A DNA stretch of 64,000 bases, taken from assembly GCA_964436825.1 (NCBI GenBank), contig CAYTEO010000002.1, forward strand, positions 123,166 to 187,165. The letters run 5' to 3'. The position numbers and the translations under genes were made by a program. The notes beneath the pieces were generated by a model. It searched no databases. It had not been told where the DNA came from and saw only the letters and a program-made list of their open reading frames with translations. Positions within the stretch are counted from its first letter, which is position 1; each line of letters opens with the position of its first letter. Shown here piece after piece: positions 11,033 through 26,922 of this stretch. The stretch comes from CAYTEO01 sp964436825 (GTDB taxonomy: Bacteria > Krumholzibacteriota > Krumholzibacteriia > LZORAL124-64-63).

Positions 11033-12817
11033 TCAGCGGCGGAAGGTCCAGCGCAGGCGCCAGCGGCGGTCCAGCCCGTCGCTCCAGGCGCGGGCCGAGA
11101 CGGGATCGCGCACGCCGGTCAGGTTCCGCAGCTCGACGCTCAGGTCGACACCGACGAGCCGGAACCCGATCAGCAGGTTCTGGAAGGTGACCGCCGGCAG
11201 CGGCGCGGCGCCGGCCGGCAGCCACGGGTCGTCCATCCGGCCGCGGTGGTCCAGGGCGTAGGCGAGTTCCAGGATCCCGTCTCCCTCGAACCAGGCGTGC
11301 TGCCAGCGCAGCTCCAGCCGGTCGTCCCGATGCGGCGGCAGGGCGAAGGGAACGCCGGCATGCACCGTCTCGTCGCCCACCGCCGTGCGCCAGGTCAGCT
11401 CCGCGTCGCCGGCCAGGCGGAAGCGGCGCGAGACCAGCGCGGTGACGCGCCAGCCGTCGAGGTCCACGACGTTGGCCCAGCGACCGGTCCCCGTCGCCCG
11501 GTCCCGCCAGCCGATCCCGTCCCGCAGGCGGCGCCAGGCGCCCGTGACCGCCACCCGCCAGCCGCGCCAGCCGCCCCGCCACCGCAGCTCGGCGCGGAGC
11601 AGGCGTTCCCAGTCCAGCCCGCTGTCGGGCAGCAGGATCCAGGACCCGTCGTCCGTTCCCACCCGGTCGACGGTCCACAGCTCGTCCAGCCGCGGGGCAC
11701 GACCGCCCCACTGCACGGCCAGGTGCGGGCCGCCGGCCACCGGCAGCCGCCAGCCCGCCCTGGCGGCGGGAGACCAGCCGGCCTGGCGGTGCCAGCGCGC
11801 GGCCAGGCGCCACGACCGCGGCGCGTCGTCCGGGGTTCCCACCGCGAGACTGCCGCTCTGCGTCCCCGCACGGGCGGCCGCCGTCTCCCCCGCCGGCAGC
11901 CAGTCGATCCCCGCGCCGTCGTCGGCCAGGCGCCAGGCGTCGGCCTCCAGCGACAGGTCCCAGTCCCGGTCGGGCAGGCGCCAGTCCAGGCACAGGCCCC
12001 GCCGGTCGACCTCCAGCTTGCGCAGGCGATCCCGCTCGACGTCGCTGCTGACGTCGTAGACCGCGATCCCGGCGCTGCCGTCGGCGGCCCGCCAGGCGAC
12101 GGACGCCCGCTGGGACCAGAGCTGGATCCGGTCGACGTCGTACACCGCCAGGCCGGCACGCTCGCCGCGGAAGCGGTCGTAGGCGAAGCGCAGCTCCCCG
12201 CCGCCGGGATCCCGGTGGCGCAGCTCGGTGTGGGCGCGGCGCTGGCGGCTCTCCCCGTCCCTGGCCGGCGCGAAGGGGACCGCGCCGGTGACGGGATAGC
12301 CGTAGCCCTCCTGGTCCATCTGCTCGTCGAAGGCAAAGCGCAGCTCCCAGGGGGCCCGCGGCGAGCGGTAGTCGATCCGGCGCAGGTACTGCTCGTGGTA
12401 CCCCTTGTAGAAGGCCGTCCCGACGACGGCACCGCTGGTATCGGCGGGGAGGGTGCGCAGGTCCAGCCGGCCCCGTCCGTCCAGGGCCCTCCCCCCCCAG
12501 GGGTCGTAACGCAGCGCCTCCAGGTCGGCCAACCCGACCAGCCAGGGGTCGTCGGTCCAGCGGTGGGCGGCCAGCAGGGGGACGCCGTCCCGGGACACCT
12601 CGACGGTCGCGCCGTCGCCCGGCTCGCCCAGCAGCAGCAGGGAGGCGCCCAGACCGCCGTCGCTGACCGGCACCAGGGGCGTCGTCCGGCGCACCAGCAC
12701 GGCGATGTCGTCCGGGAACGGCTGCCACGGCGCCGGCACGGTCCGGGCGGCCACCCCGGTCGCCGCGACGAGCAGCAGCGCCGACAGGAACCTCCGGATC
12801 CCGGGGACGACGCTCAT
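11033..12817 (-). CDS. Outer-membrane beta-barrel protein, TonB-receptor-like with reduced plug
   Basis: 594 aa with a signal peptide (FLSALLLVAATGVAARTV). Residues about 50-125 resemble a shrunken TonB-receptor plug: VEVSRDGVPL is followed by a block ending DLEALRYDPWGGRALDGRG, then RLDLRT, in the places where plugs have a DGVPL, an I-E-V-x-RGP and a GVINI-like strand. The rest alternates polar and aromatic residues as barrel strands do (WELRFAFDEQ, LDWRLPDRDWDLSLEADAWR) and ends in WRLRWTFRR. No TonB box is evident. The ATG at 12817 overlaps the hutI stop (ATGA). The receptor relation is inferred from pattern only; it may be a plain porin-like barrel. Confidence 0.55.
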   Translation of the reverse strand: MSVVPGIRRFLSALLLVAATGVAARTVPAPWQPFPDDIAVLVRRTTPLVPVSDGGLGASLLLLGEPGDGATVEVSRDGVPLLAAHRWTDDPWLVGLADLEALRYDPWGGRALDGRGRLDLRTLPADTSGAVVGTAFYKGYHEQYLRRIDYRSPRAPWELRFAFDEQMDQEGYGYPVTGAVPFAPARDGESRQRRAHTELRHRDPGGGELRFAYDRFRGERAGLAVYDVDRIQLWSQRASVAWRAADGSAGIAVYDVSSDVERDRLRKLEVDRRGLCLDWRLPDRDWDLSLEADAWRLADDGAGIDWLPAGETAAARAGTQSGSLAVGTPDDAPRSWRLAARWHRQAGWSPAARAGWRLPVAGGPHLAVQWGGRAPRLDELWTVDRVGTDDGSWILLPDSGLDWERLLRAELRWRGGWRGWRVAVTGAWRRLRDGIGWRDRATGTGRWANVVDLDGWRVTALVSRRFRLAGDAELTWRTAVGDETVHAGVPFALPPHRDDRLELRWQHAWFEGDGILELAYALDHRGRMDDPWLPAGAAPLPAVTFQNLLIGFRLVGVDLSVELRNLTGVRDPVSARAWSDGLDRRWRLRWTFRR

Positions 12818-14112
12818 GGCGCCATCTCGCGTCCACCGCGGAAGGCGGCACGGACGGGGTTGTGGCCCGCGAAATACGGGATCAGCCGGTAGTCGTCGAC
12901 GTCCAGCAGCAGGAAGTCGGCCGCCAGGCCCGGCGCCAGGCGCCCGCACTCGTCGCCCCGTCGCAGCGCCCAGGCGGCGTTGACGGTGGCGGCGGCCAGG
13001 GCCTCGGCCGGGGAGAGACGCATCTGGGTGCAGGCGATGGCCATCACCAGCGGCACCGAGACGATGGGGCTGCTGCCGGGGTTGAAGTCGGTCGCCAGGG
13101 CGACCGCGACGCCGGCCTCGATCATCTCCCGGGCCGGGGCGTAGGTCGCCAGGCCGAGGGTGAATACGGTTCCCGGCAGCAGGACGGCCACCGTCCCGCT
13201 GCCCGCCAGGGCATCGATCCCCGCCGCATCGATCCGGATCAGGTGGTCGGCCGAGTCGGCGCCCAGCCTGGCCGCCAGGGCGGCACCGCCCATCGGCTCC
13301 AGCTCGTCGGCGTGCAGGCAGCAGCGCAGTCCCAGCTCCCGGGCCGCCAGGACGATCCGCTCGGTCTCCGCCAGGTCGAACACCGACGGCTCGCAGAAGA
13401 CGTCGACCCGCTCGGCGAGGCTCTGGTTCGCGACGGCGGGCAGGATCGTCCCGGTGACCAGCTCCACGTAGCCGCGGCGGTCGTCGCGGAACTCCGGGGG
13501 TACCTCGTGGGCTGCCAGGCAGGTCCGCACGACCCGGGCGCCCAGCCGGTCGGCGGCGGCACCGGCCACGCGCAACATCTTCAACTCGTTCTCGAGGTCA
13601 AGGCCGTAACCGCTCTTGATCTCTACGGTTGTCGTTCCGTGTGTCAGCGCCTCCCGGAGACGGGAGACGGTCAGGTCCAGCAGTTCCTCCTCGTCCCTGG
13701 AACGCAGGTCGCGGACCGAGGCGTGGATCCCGCCCCCGGCGGCGGCGATCTCCAGGTAGGTCTCCCCGCGCAGGCGTCGCTCGTACTCGTCCTGGCGGGT
13801 CCGGCCGAAGACGGCGTGGGTGTGGGGATCGACCCAGCCGGGGACGACCGTCCCGCCGGCGGCGTCGATCCGGCGGGCCGCGTTCGCTCCTGCCAGGAGC
13901 GGGCGGATGGCGTCCCCGGGACCGACGGCGGCGATCCGGCCGTCGACGACCACCAGCGCGGCGTCCTCGACGATTCCCGGATCGCCCAGCCAGCGCCCCC
14001 GGCGGGGACCGGGCGGCGCGTCGGCGGGTGACAGGGTACAGAGCTGTCCGATGTTCTCGACGACGAGATCGACACGCCCCCCGGACAGCAATCCTTCGTC
14101 ATACAACAGCAT
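12814..14112 (-). CDS. hutI: Imidazolonepropionase
   Basis: HutI (432 aa) hydrolyses 4-imidazolone-5-propanoate to N-formimino-L-glutamate in histidine degradation. It is an amidohydrolase-superfamily zinc enzyme: ligands H97 and H99 in PGWVDPHTHAVFGRTRQDEY, the substrate block AAGGGIHASV, the TTVEIKSGYGL segment, a later histidine in HADELEP and the Asp block ATDFNPGS. Length is near the family norm (about 410). No other hut gene is nearby, so it is an orphan within the window. It is followed by the outer-membrane protein gene with a 4-base overlap. Confidence 0.93.
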   Translation of the reverse strand: MLLYDEGLLSGGRVDLVVENIGQLCTLSPADAPPGPRRGRWLGDPGIVEDAALVVVDGRIAAVGPGDAIRPLLAGANAARRIDAAGGTVVPGWVDPHTHAVFGRTRQDEYERRLRGETYLEIAAAGGGIHASVRDLRSRDEEELLDLTVSRLREALTHGTTTVEIKSGYGLDLENELKMLRVAGAAADRLGARVVRTCLAAHEVPPEFRDDRRGYVELVTGTILPAVANQSLAERVDVFCEPSVFDLAETERIVLAARELGLRCCLHADELEPMGGAALAARLGADSADHLIRIDAAGIDALAGSGTVAVLLPGTVFTLGLATYAPAREMIEAGVAVALATDFNPGSSPIVSVPLVMAIACTQMRLSPAEALAAATVNAAWALRRGDECGRLAPGLAADFLLLDVDDYRLIPYFAGHNPVRAAFRGGREMAP

Positions 14113-14140
14113 CGCGCTCCTCCACTCGGTTCCGGACCGG

Positions 14141-20749
<6,609 letters not shown>

Positions 20750-23700
20750 CGTGCTGCCACCCCCTCTCCCCGCGCAGCCTCCCGAACCAGGAGAGCGACA
20801 GCGACATGCGCGGCGAGGGTTCCCAGCCCAGCCGCAGGCTCGTCTCGGCATTCGTCCCCGCATAGGGGTAGAAGTAGGGCCGGTGGAGCGGATCCTCGTC
20901 GTTGGTCGTCACCCGCGACCAGCGGCCCCGTCCCTGGACGAGCCAGCGCCGCCAGCGGTGCTGCGCCGTCACGGCGAGGCCGTGTTCCGTCTGCTCGACG
21001 CCCGAGACGTCGTCCCGCCTGGTGGTCCGGTCCCCGTTGAGCTGGAGCTGGCTGCCGGGTGCGGGTCGATAGGACCAGCCCAGCTCCCAGCGCCGGGCCC
21101 GCGACAGGTAGGAGCGGTTGACGACGACGACGGTCTCGCTCGTCGACCGCGACTCGTCGGTCCACTGGCGACGCAGCTGCCAGGTCGTCCGGCTGGTCCG
21201 GTTCCACGCCACCTGGACCTGGGAGAAGCGGCGGAGCCTCCGCTCGGGATGGGTGGCGTAGCGACGGTCCAGGGACTGGCGGAACTCCCGCCGCAGCTTC
21301 AGCTGCCAGCGTGGCAGGTGACGGAGCAGCTCCACCTCCTGTCGCCAGTCCACCTCGCCCAGGACCGTTGTCGCGGGATCGAACAGCAGGTCCGGGGAGA
21401 GGCGCAGGACGTCGCCGGTGCGGTCGGAGAGGGACTGCAGCCGGGCCGTCAGGTTCGTCGTCGAGCGCCACGCCCCCCAGAGGCGCCGGCGGCCCAGGAA
21501 CCCGAAGTCCTGGCGCCACTGCAGGTCGGCGGCGGCCTCCGTCGTGGCGATCGTGCTGTCGGTGGCGGCCGTGACGACCTGGTAGTCGCCCATCTCCCGT
21601 CCCACGAACCGTCCCTCCTGGTCGTAGTCGCCCTGCCGGAAGCCGACGTAGACGACCTGGCGGTCCAGGACGGTCGCCCGGCTCTGGTCCACCCGGTAGC
21701 GCAGGTTCCAGTCGCTGCCCAGCCGTTCCCAGCGTCCGGACAGGTTGACCTTGCCCAGGCGGCTGGTCTGGTCCGGTGCCGTCGGGCGCTCGATGCGGCG
21801 CCAGCTCCCGTCCGCCGTCAGCCGCATCCCGGCCCAGGCGGGCGTGACGACGGCCACTTCCACCGTGCGGGTGTCCCGGTCCCGGCGCCAGGCGCCGGCG
21901 CGCAGCGAGTCCGCCAACCCGCGGGTGAACGCCATCCGCCAGTCCCAGCGGGCGCCTGCCGCCGCCGCCAGGCCGTAGGTCCAGGTGCGCCGGCGGGAAC
22001 CGGCCGCCCGGTCGCCGGCGACGGCGTCGTCCCGGTCCCGCTCCAGCCGCCAGCGGAAGGAGGGACGCAGCCAGGGACCGTTCCACGCCAGCCGCTGCTC
22101 GCGGACATGGCGGGTGACATCGAGGGGATCCCGGTGGTCGTCCGCCGTCGCCACCTGCCAGATGGTTCCGCCCCGCCACCGCCCCAGCCGCCAGTCCAGG
22201 TCGGCGCCGGCCCGCCCGGCCGTCAGGTCGTCGCCGTGCTCCAGCCTGCCCGCCGACAACCCCAGCCGCCAGCCGCCGCGGCGTCCCTCGCCCCGCCAGC
22301 GCAGCAGGGCGTCGCTCTCGGTGTCGCGCTGCTCCAGGAATCCCGGCTGCCTGGCCCGCTGGCCCAGCCCCCAGCGGTCGTAGCGGAAGAGATCCCGGGC
22401 CAGCAGGAAGGGGCGGTAGCGGCTGTCCAGGTCCTCGTGCCGCAGGCGCAGGCGCACATCGCCCCAGGTCCCCGAGCCCGGCCGCCACCTGCCGCTGTCC
22501 AGGCGCAGGGAGAGGGCGTGCCCGACATCGTCGTCGTCGTCGAGGGCGGACAGGATGTTGGCGTCCAGGCGGCTCGTGTCCCACTCCAGGTAGAGGCCGG
22601 TCGAGTCGCCGTCGCCGATCCCCGCCCGCAGGCTCGCCAGCGAGTGGGACGACGGCAGCGGCAGGGGGCGGCCGATGCGGTAGGCGCCGCCCCCGGGACC
22701 GGCGTAGGCGAACACCCGCTGCCCGGTGGGCGTCAGGTGGTCGAACCGGTAGTCGCCCAGGCCGGCGCCCGCCTCGTAGAACTCCACCAGGTGATCGCCG
22801 GCGAGCGAATCGTACACCGCCACCTGGACTCCGTCCCGCTCCTCCAGCCGGTAGAGCCCCTCCCCGGCCGGGACCTCCGTTATCCCGGGGGTGACGGCGG
22901 CGGCGGGATCGTCGCCGGCGGCGGCGAGCAACTGCCGGTCGGCGGCGGTCAGCTCGCCGCTGCGATAGCGCTCGGGGTCGTCGCGCTCGCGCAGCAACCG
23001 CACACCGAACGAGGCCCGCAGCCGGTCGCCCAGCCGCCGGGACGTGCCAGCATCGGCACCGGTGACGGTCCGGGCGAACGGCCCCTCCCCCTCCTCGAAC
23101 TCGACGACGATCTCCGAGTCCGCCGTCACCGGGCGCCGGTAGGTGAAGGTGATCGTCCCCTGGACGTAATCGATCGTGTAGTCGCGGTCGGCGCCGCGGG
23201 TCAGGACCTCCCCGTCCAGGATCACCCGCTCCGAACCGGCCACGATGAACAGCGGGTCGCCCGTCGTCCCCTGGGAGCGGAGCGGATACGGCCCCTGGTT
23301 CGCCTCCTCGCCGCGGAACTGGACGGTGCGGTAGCGGCCCCGCGGCGATCCGGCCAGCGCCCCGACCCGCAGCGTGTCGTCGCCGGCCTGCAGCGCCACC
23401 CCCTGGAGCTTGCGGCGGTAGTCGGCGAACCGCGTGCCGCCGCTCTGCGCCACCAGGTCGCCCAGGACGGCGCGCCACGCCGGCGCCGTCACCTCGACCC
23501 GGACGCGATCGATGTCGCGCAGCTGCTCCGTGTTCCCCTCCGGCACCACCGGCAGGTTGTCGTCCGACAGCAGGGCCCGCACGGCGATCCGCTCGGTCAG
23601 GTGGCCCTCGATGCTCAGCCGCAGGTTCTGGTCCACCGTCAGGTCCCGGTTCGAGCCCGACGCCAGCCGCACCGTCTTGCTGCCGCGGACCTCCAGATCA

Positions 23701-24163
23701 CCCGGCAGGCCGGGCAGCGCGGCCGCCGGCGCGGCGACGGGGAGGGAATCCGCGGCCGCCTCCGGCGAGGGCCGGCCCCGGATCCCGTGCAGGACCTCCC
23801 GGGGCGGCACGGGGGCCGGCACGTACCGGTAGCCCAGCAGGAGCCGGACGGGCCCCGCCAGGGGGTCCCCCAGCGGGCGCAGGGGGATCCACTCGCCGGT
23901 CAGCGGGGCGAGGCGGTAGTCCTCCCCCTCCCGCCAGCGACGCCCGTTGACGTCGACGACGAGACTCCCGGGCACGACGAAGGGGTGGGCCAGCCTGAGG
24001 CGGCGGACGTGGGGGGCGACGACCCGCAGCTCCGTCTCGAAGACCGACAGGGTCGAGTCGCCCGCCGCAGGAGCGGCCGGGGCAAGGGAGGGGACTAGCA
24101 GCGGCGCCACCAGCAGGAGACCGCGAAGCAGATCCCGCAGCGCCCAACGCTCCATGGCGCCCC

Positions 24164-25180
24164 CTAGCGGTACTGGATCCGGTAGAGGATCACCGCCTCG
24201 CGTCCACGGTCCGCGACGGCCAGCTGTCGGTCCGGTCCGACGGCCAGGGCGATGGGATTCTGCGGACCGGCCAGGAGGCCCATCTCCTGGCCTGCCTCCA
24301 GCAGCAGGCGTCCGTCCGGCGCGAAGACGAAGATCGCCCCGGCGGCCGGATCGGCGACGAAGATGTTGCCGTCGGGATCGACGGCGACCCCCTGGGGCGT
24401 GATCAGCCGGTTGTGGGTGTCGAACTCGCCCCCGATGCCGGCGGTGTAGACCCCGAGGCGGCTGAACAGCTCCAGGCGCCGGTTCCCCCGGTCGGCCACG
24501 ACGAAGCCGCCGTCGCGCAGGAAGGCCACGCCGCTCGGGGCGTCGAACTGCTCCCGGTGGCTGCCGTGCTCGCCGACCAGGGACTGCAGGTTCAGGTAGG
24601 CATCCAGCAGCAGGACCTGGTCCTCGGCCGCGTCGCAGACGACGATCCGGCCGTCGCGGTCGACGGCGAAGGCCGACGGGATCCGGTCGCGCGTCGGGTC
24701 CAGGTACGTGAAGTCGACGAGCCGGTCCTGGAAGACGCCGTTGAGGTCGTAGCGCAGCAGCTCGCGGCCGTCCATGTCCAGGACCAGGACGGAGAAGTGG
24801 TCCACCTGGACACCCACGGGACGGAAGAAGCGGCGTCCGGGGTCGTCGAACTGGAACCACTCGTCGCGGTGCGGATCGTAGCCGTGGACGCGGCCGCCCT
24901 TCTCGTCACAGACGTAGAGGGTGCCGTCCCGGTAGAAGGCGACCCCCGCCACTCCCTCCAGCGGGAAGTAGGGGGCGTTGCGGGTATTCTCGAAGACGCC
25001 GATCAGGGTCAGGGCCGCGGGGACGGGAAGCTCGGCGGCCGTGACCAGATCGGTCTCGCCGCGTCCGGCGGGCGGCACCGCGCCGCCGCGGCCCCCGGCA
25101 CAGCCTACCAGCACCGGCAGGAGCGCCAGCAGGACAGCCACCGGCTGTCGTCCCCCTAGAAGTGCGTGCTGAAGACGCAT
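24164..25180 (-). CDS. NHL-repeat beta-propeller lipoprotein
   Basis: 338 aa. The N-terminus has a type II signal ending in a lipobox (LLPVLVGC, Cys about residue 27), so it is a predicted lipoprotein. The body is made of NHL-type repeats forming a propeller, e.g. GVAGVAFYRDGTLYVCDEKG, RPVGVQVDHFSVLVLDMDG, APSGVAFLRDGGFVVADRGN and TPQGVAVDPDGNIFVADPAA, roughly six copies. Such propellers usually act as protein- or glycan-binding scaffolds. The start overlaps the preceding gene by 25 bases and the stop is 8 bases from the giant barrel start, so it probably belongs to the same envelope complex. Which partner it binds is unknown. Confidence 0.82.
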   Translation of the reverse strand: MRLQHALLGGRQPVAVLLALLPVLVGCAGGRGGAVPPAGRGETDLVTAAELPVPAALTLIGVFENTRNAPYFPLEGVAGVAFYRDGTLYVCDEKGGRVHGYDPHRDEWFQFDDPGRRFFRPVGVQVDHFSVLVLDMDGRELLRYDLNGVFQDRLVDFTYLDPTRDRIPSAFAVDRDGRIVVCDAAEDQVLLLDAYLNLQSLVGEHGSHREQFDAPSGVAFLRDGGFVVADRGNRRLELFSRLGVYTAGIGGEFDTHNRLITPQGVAVDPDGNIFVADPAAGAIFVFAPDGRLLLEAGQEMGLLAGPQNPIALAVGPDRQLAVADRGREAVILYRIQYR

Positions 25181-25935
25181 GCCGTCCCCGGATCGCGGAG
25201 ATCACCGGCGGGCCTGAGATCGATCCCCAGACCGGCGACCGAGACGAGGTGGTCGCGTCCCGCGCCGCGCACGGCGTCGAAGACGGCCACGACGCGGTTG
25301 ACGATGGCGAACAGGGTCGTGAAGTCGCGCCGGTCGTAGGCGCGGTTGGCGTCGGCGCGCAGGGACTTGTAGTTCTCCTGGTAACGCTCGTTGCGCCACT
25401 GCCAGGCGTCTTCCTCGCCCACCAGGCCCGTTGGTTCCCGGCCCTCGGCACGGGCCTCCATCCGCAGGTCGTTGTTGTAGGCGTCGCTGTCCAGGTAGCG
25501 ACCCAGCGCCCGCCAGTAGATCTCGGGATGCTCGCCGTCGACGCCGGCGAAGAAGTGGGCGTACTCCTGGTAGTCCTCGACCTTGCCGTCCCCCTGGGCG
25601 TCGAAGACGAGCCAGGCGGTCCAGATGGCGGCCTCTGTCCCGGCGAACATCAGCGCCTTGCCGCGGTCGCCGTTGTAGTACTGGCCCGCCCCCGGCAGGA
25701 CGAGCGACAGCAGGCCCGCGGTCAGGCGGCGCCCCGTGTCACGCGGAGCCCCCTTGTCCCGGTCCGGCGCGCGGGGGGCGCCGATGTCGCTCCCGCCCAG
25801 TTCCTGCGCTCCCGGGCGCCCGGCCGCCAGGACCCGTCGCTCGACCCCCCAGAAGTCCCCCGGTTCTCCGGCGGTGGCGGCGGCGGCCGACAGCGACACG
25901 ACCAGGCCGAGGATCAGCATCCATCCACTTCGCAT
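25156..25935 (-). CDS. Exported membrane protein with a DUF5683-like LPGxGQ segment
   Basis: 259 aa with a signal peptide (MLILGLVVSLSAAAATAG). Residues about 70-115 hold a hydrophobic hairpin with LLSLVLPGAGQYYNGDRGKAL followed closely by EAAIWTAWLVF. The LPGxGQxYNG...KA pattern recalls DUF5683-type proteins common in Bacteroidota. The C-terminal half is polar, with YQEYAHFFAGV and repeated YN/RD-rich helices, and ends near another weak hydrophobic stretch. The next upstream gene encodes a similar protein (LSLLMPGLGEVSMGYKRGWALMA). Function is unknown; position suggests a role with the barrel and lipoprotein genes that follow. Confidence 0.6.
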   Translation of the reverse strand: MRSGWMLILGLVVSLSAAAATAGEPGDFWGVERRVLAAGRPGAQELGGSDIGAPRAPDRDKGAPRDTGRRLTAGLLSLVLPGAGQYYNGDRGKALMFAGTEAAIWTAWLVFDAQGDGKVEDYQEYAHFFAGVDGEHPEIYWRALGRYLDSDAYNNDLRMEARAEGREPTGLVGEEDAWQWRNERYQENYKSLRADANRAYDRRDFTTLFAIVNRVVAVFDAVRGAGRDHLVSVAGLGIDLRPAGDLRDPGTACVFSTHF

Positions 25936-25966
25936 CGTCGGTTCCCTTCTGCTCCGTGTCGCGTGC

Positions 25967-26890
25967 TCAGTAGCTCAGCGCCAAGCCGAACCGGGAGGCG
26001 GTCAGGCCGGCCGGGCGGGCGATGACCGACAGCTCGTGTCCTGCCACGGTCAGCGGTCGGCCCTGCCGGTGGTGCAGGATCGCCACCTGGATCATGCTGC
26101 CCAGGCGGGTCAGCATGTTCAGGGCGATCAGCCGGTCCCGCTTGTCGAACTGGTCGTTGGCGTCGCGGCGCATCGCCCGGTAGACCTCCCGGTGCGCCGA
26201 GACCCGGGGATCCTTGAGGATCCGCGTGTCGAGGTCGGCGAGGTCGTCCCACGTGGGATCGGTGTCGTGCCACCAGTCGACGGACCAGCCGCGCGGATCG
26301 GAGAAGTCGTCCCACCCGAAGACGAACTGGTCCCACTTGCCCGCGTTCTCGTAGTACTCCCGCGGGTCGTCCTCCTTGCTGACCCACAGCGAGAGGGTGG
26401 TGTAGTCGTTGGGATCGTCCATGGTGTCGCCGTAGAAGAAGGTACCCGCGTGCTCGCTCTCGGGCTGGCCGAAGGCGGCGGCCAGGCGCTGCTCGCTCCA
26501 GTGGGCGTCCAGGTAGTCGTAGTAGGCCTGGCGGGCGTCGTTCCCCTCGTCGTGGTAGTGCTTGACGCCGATCCAGGAGACGACGTCCAGGGCCATCAGG
26601 GCCCATCCCCGCTTGTAGCCCATGCTGACCTCGCCCAGTCCCGGCATCAGCAGAGAGAGGAACATCGGCTTCAGGGCGCCGGTGTCGAGTGAGGCACCTT
26701 CGCCGCCGTCCCCCTGGACGTCGAACTCGCCTCCGCCCGTCCACGCGGCACGGACCAGCGACGGTGTCGTCTCCGTCGCCCTGTCGAGCAGCCAGGCGCC
26801 GGACGCGGCACGGCTGCTGCCCGCGCACGCGGGAACGGCGATCAGCAGGGCGACGGCCAGGATCAGGAATCGGTCTCTGTCACGGGGCAT
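25967..26890 (-). CDS. Exported membrane protein related to its downstream neighbour, unknown
   Basis: 307 aa with a signal peptide (FLILAVALLIAVPACAGSSR). The motif LSLLMPGLGEVSMGYKRGWAL is followed by an aromatic hydrophobic segment (DVVSWIGV). This mirrors LSLVLPGAGQYYNGDRGKAL of the 259-aa protein. Both then have a YxxYLDA/ W-rich polar region and an R-D-x-ND-x-FDKRD / RDF segment (DANDQFDKRDRLIALNMLTR against DANRAYDRRDFTTLFAIVNR), so they are paralogues. The ATG at 26890 follows GAGAGGA. No function known. It sits directly after the M6 protease gene. Confidence 0.6.
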   Translation of the reverse strand: MPRDRDRFLILAVALLIAVPACAGSSRAASGAWLLDRATETTPSLVRAAWTGGGEFDVQGDGGEGASLDTGALKPMFLSLLMPGLGEVSMGYKRGWALMALDVVSWIGVKHYHDEGNDARQAYYDYLDAHWSEQRLAAAFGQPESEHAGTFFYGDTMDDPNDYTTLSLWVSKEDDPREYYENAGKWDQFVFGWDDFSDPRGWSVDWWHDTDPTWDDLADLDTRILKDPRVSAHREVYRAMRRDANDQFDKRDRLIALNMLTRLGSMIQVAILHHRQGRPLTVAGHELSVIARPAGLTASRFGLALSY

Positions 26891-26922
26891 CGTATCCTCT
26901 CCCCTCTCAGGGTCGTTCGTTC

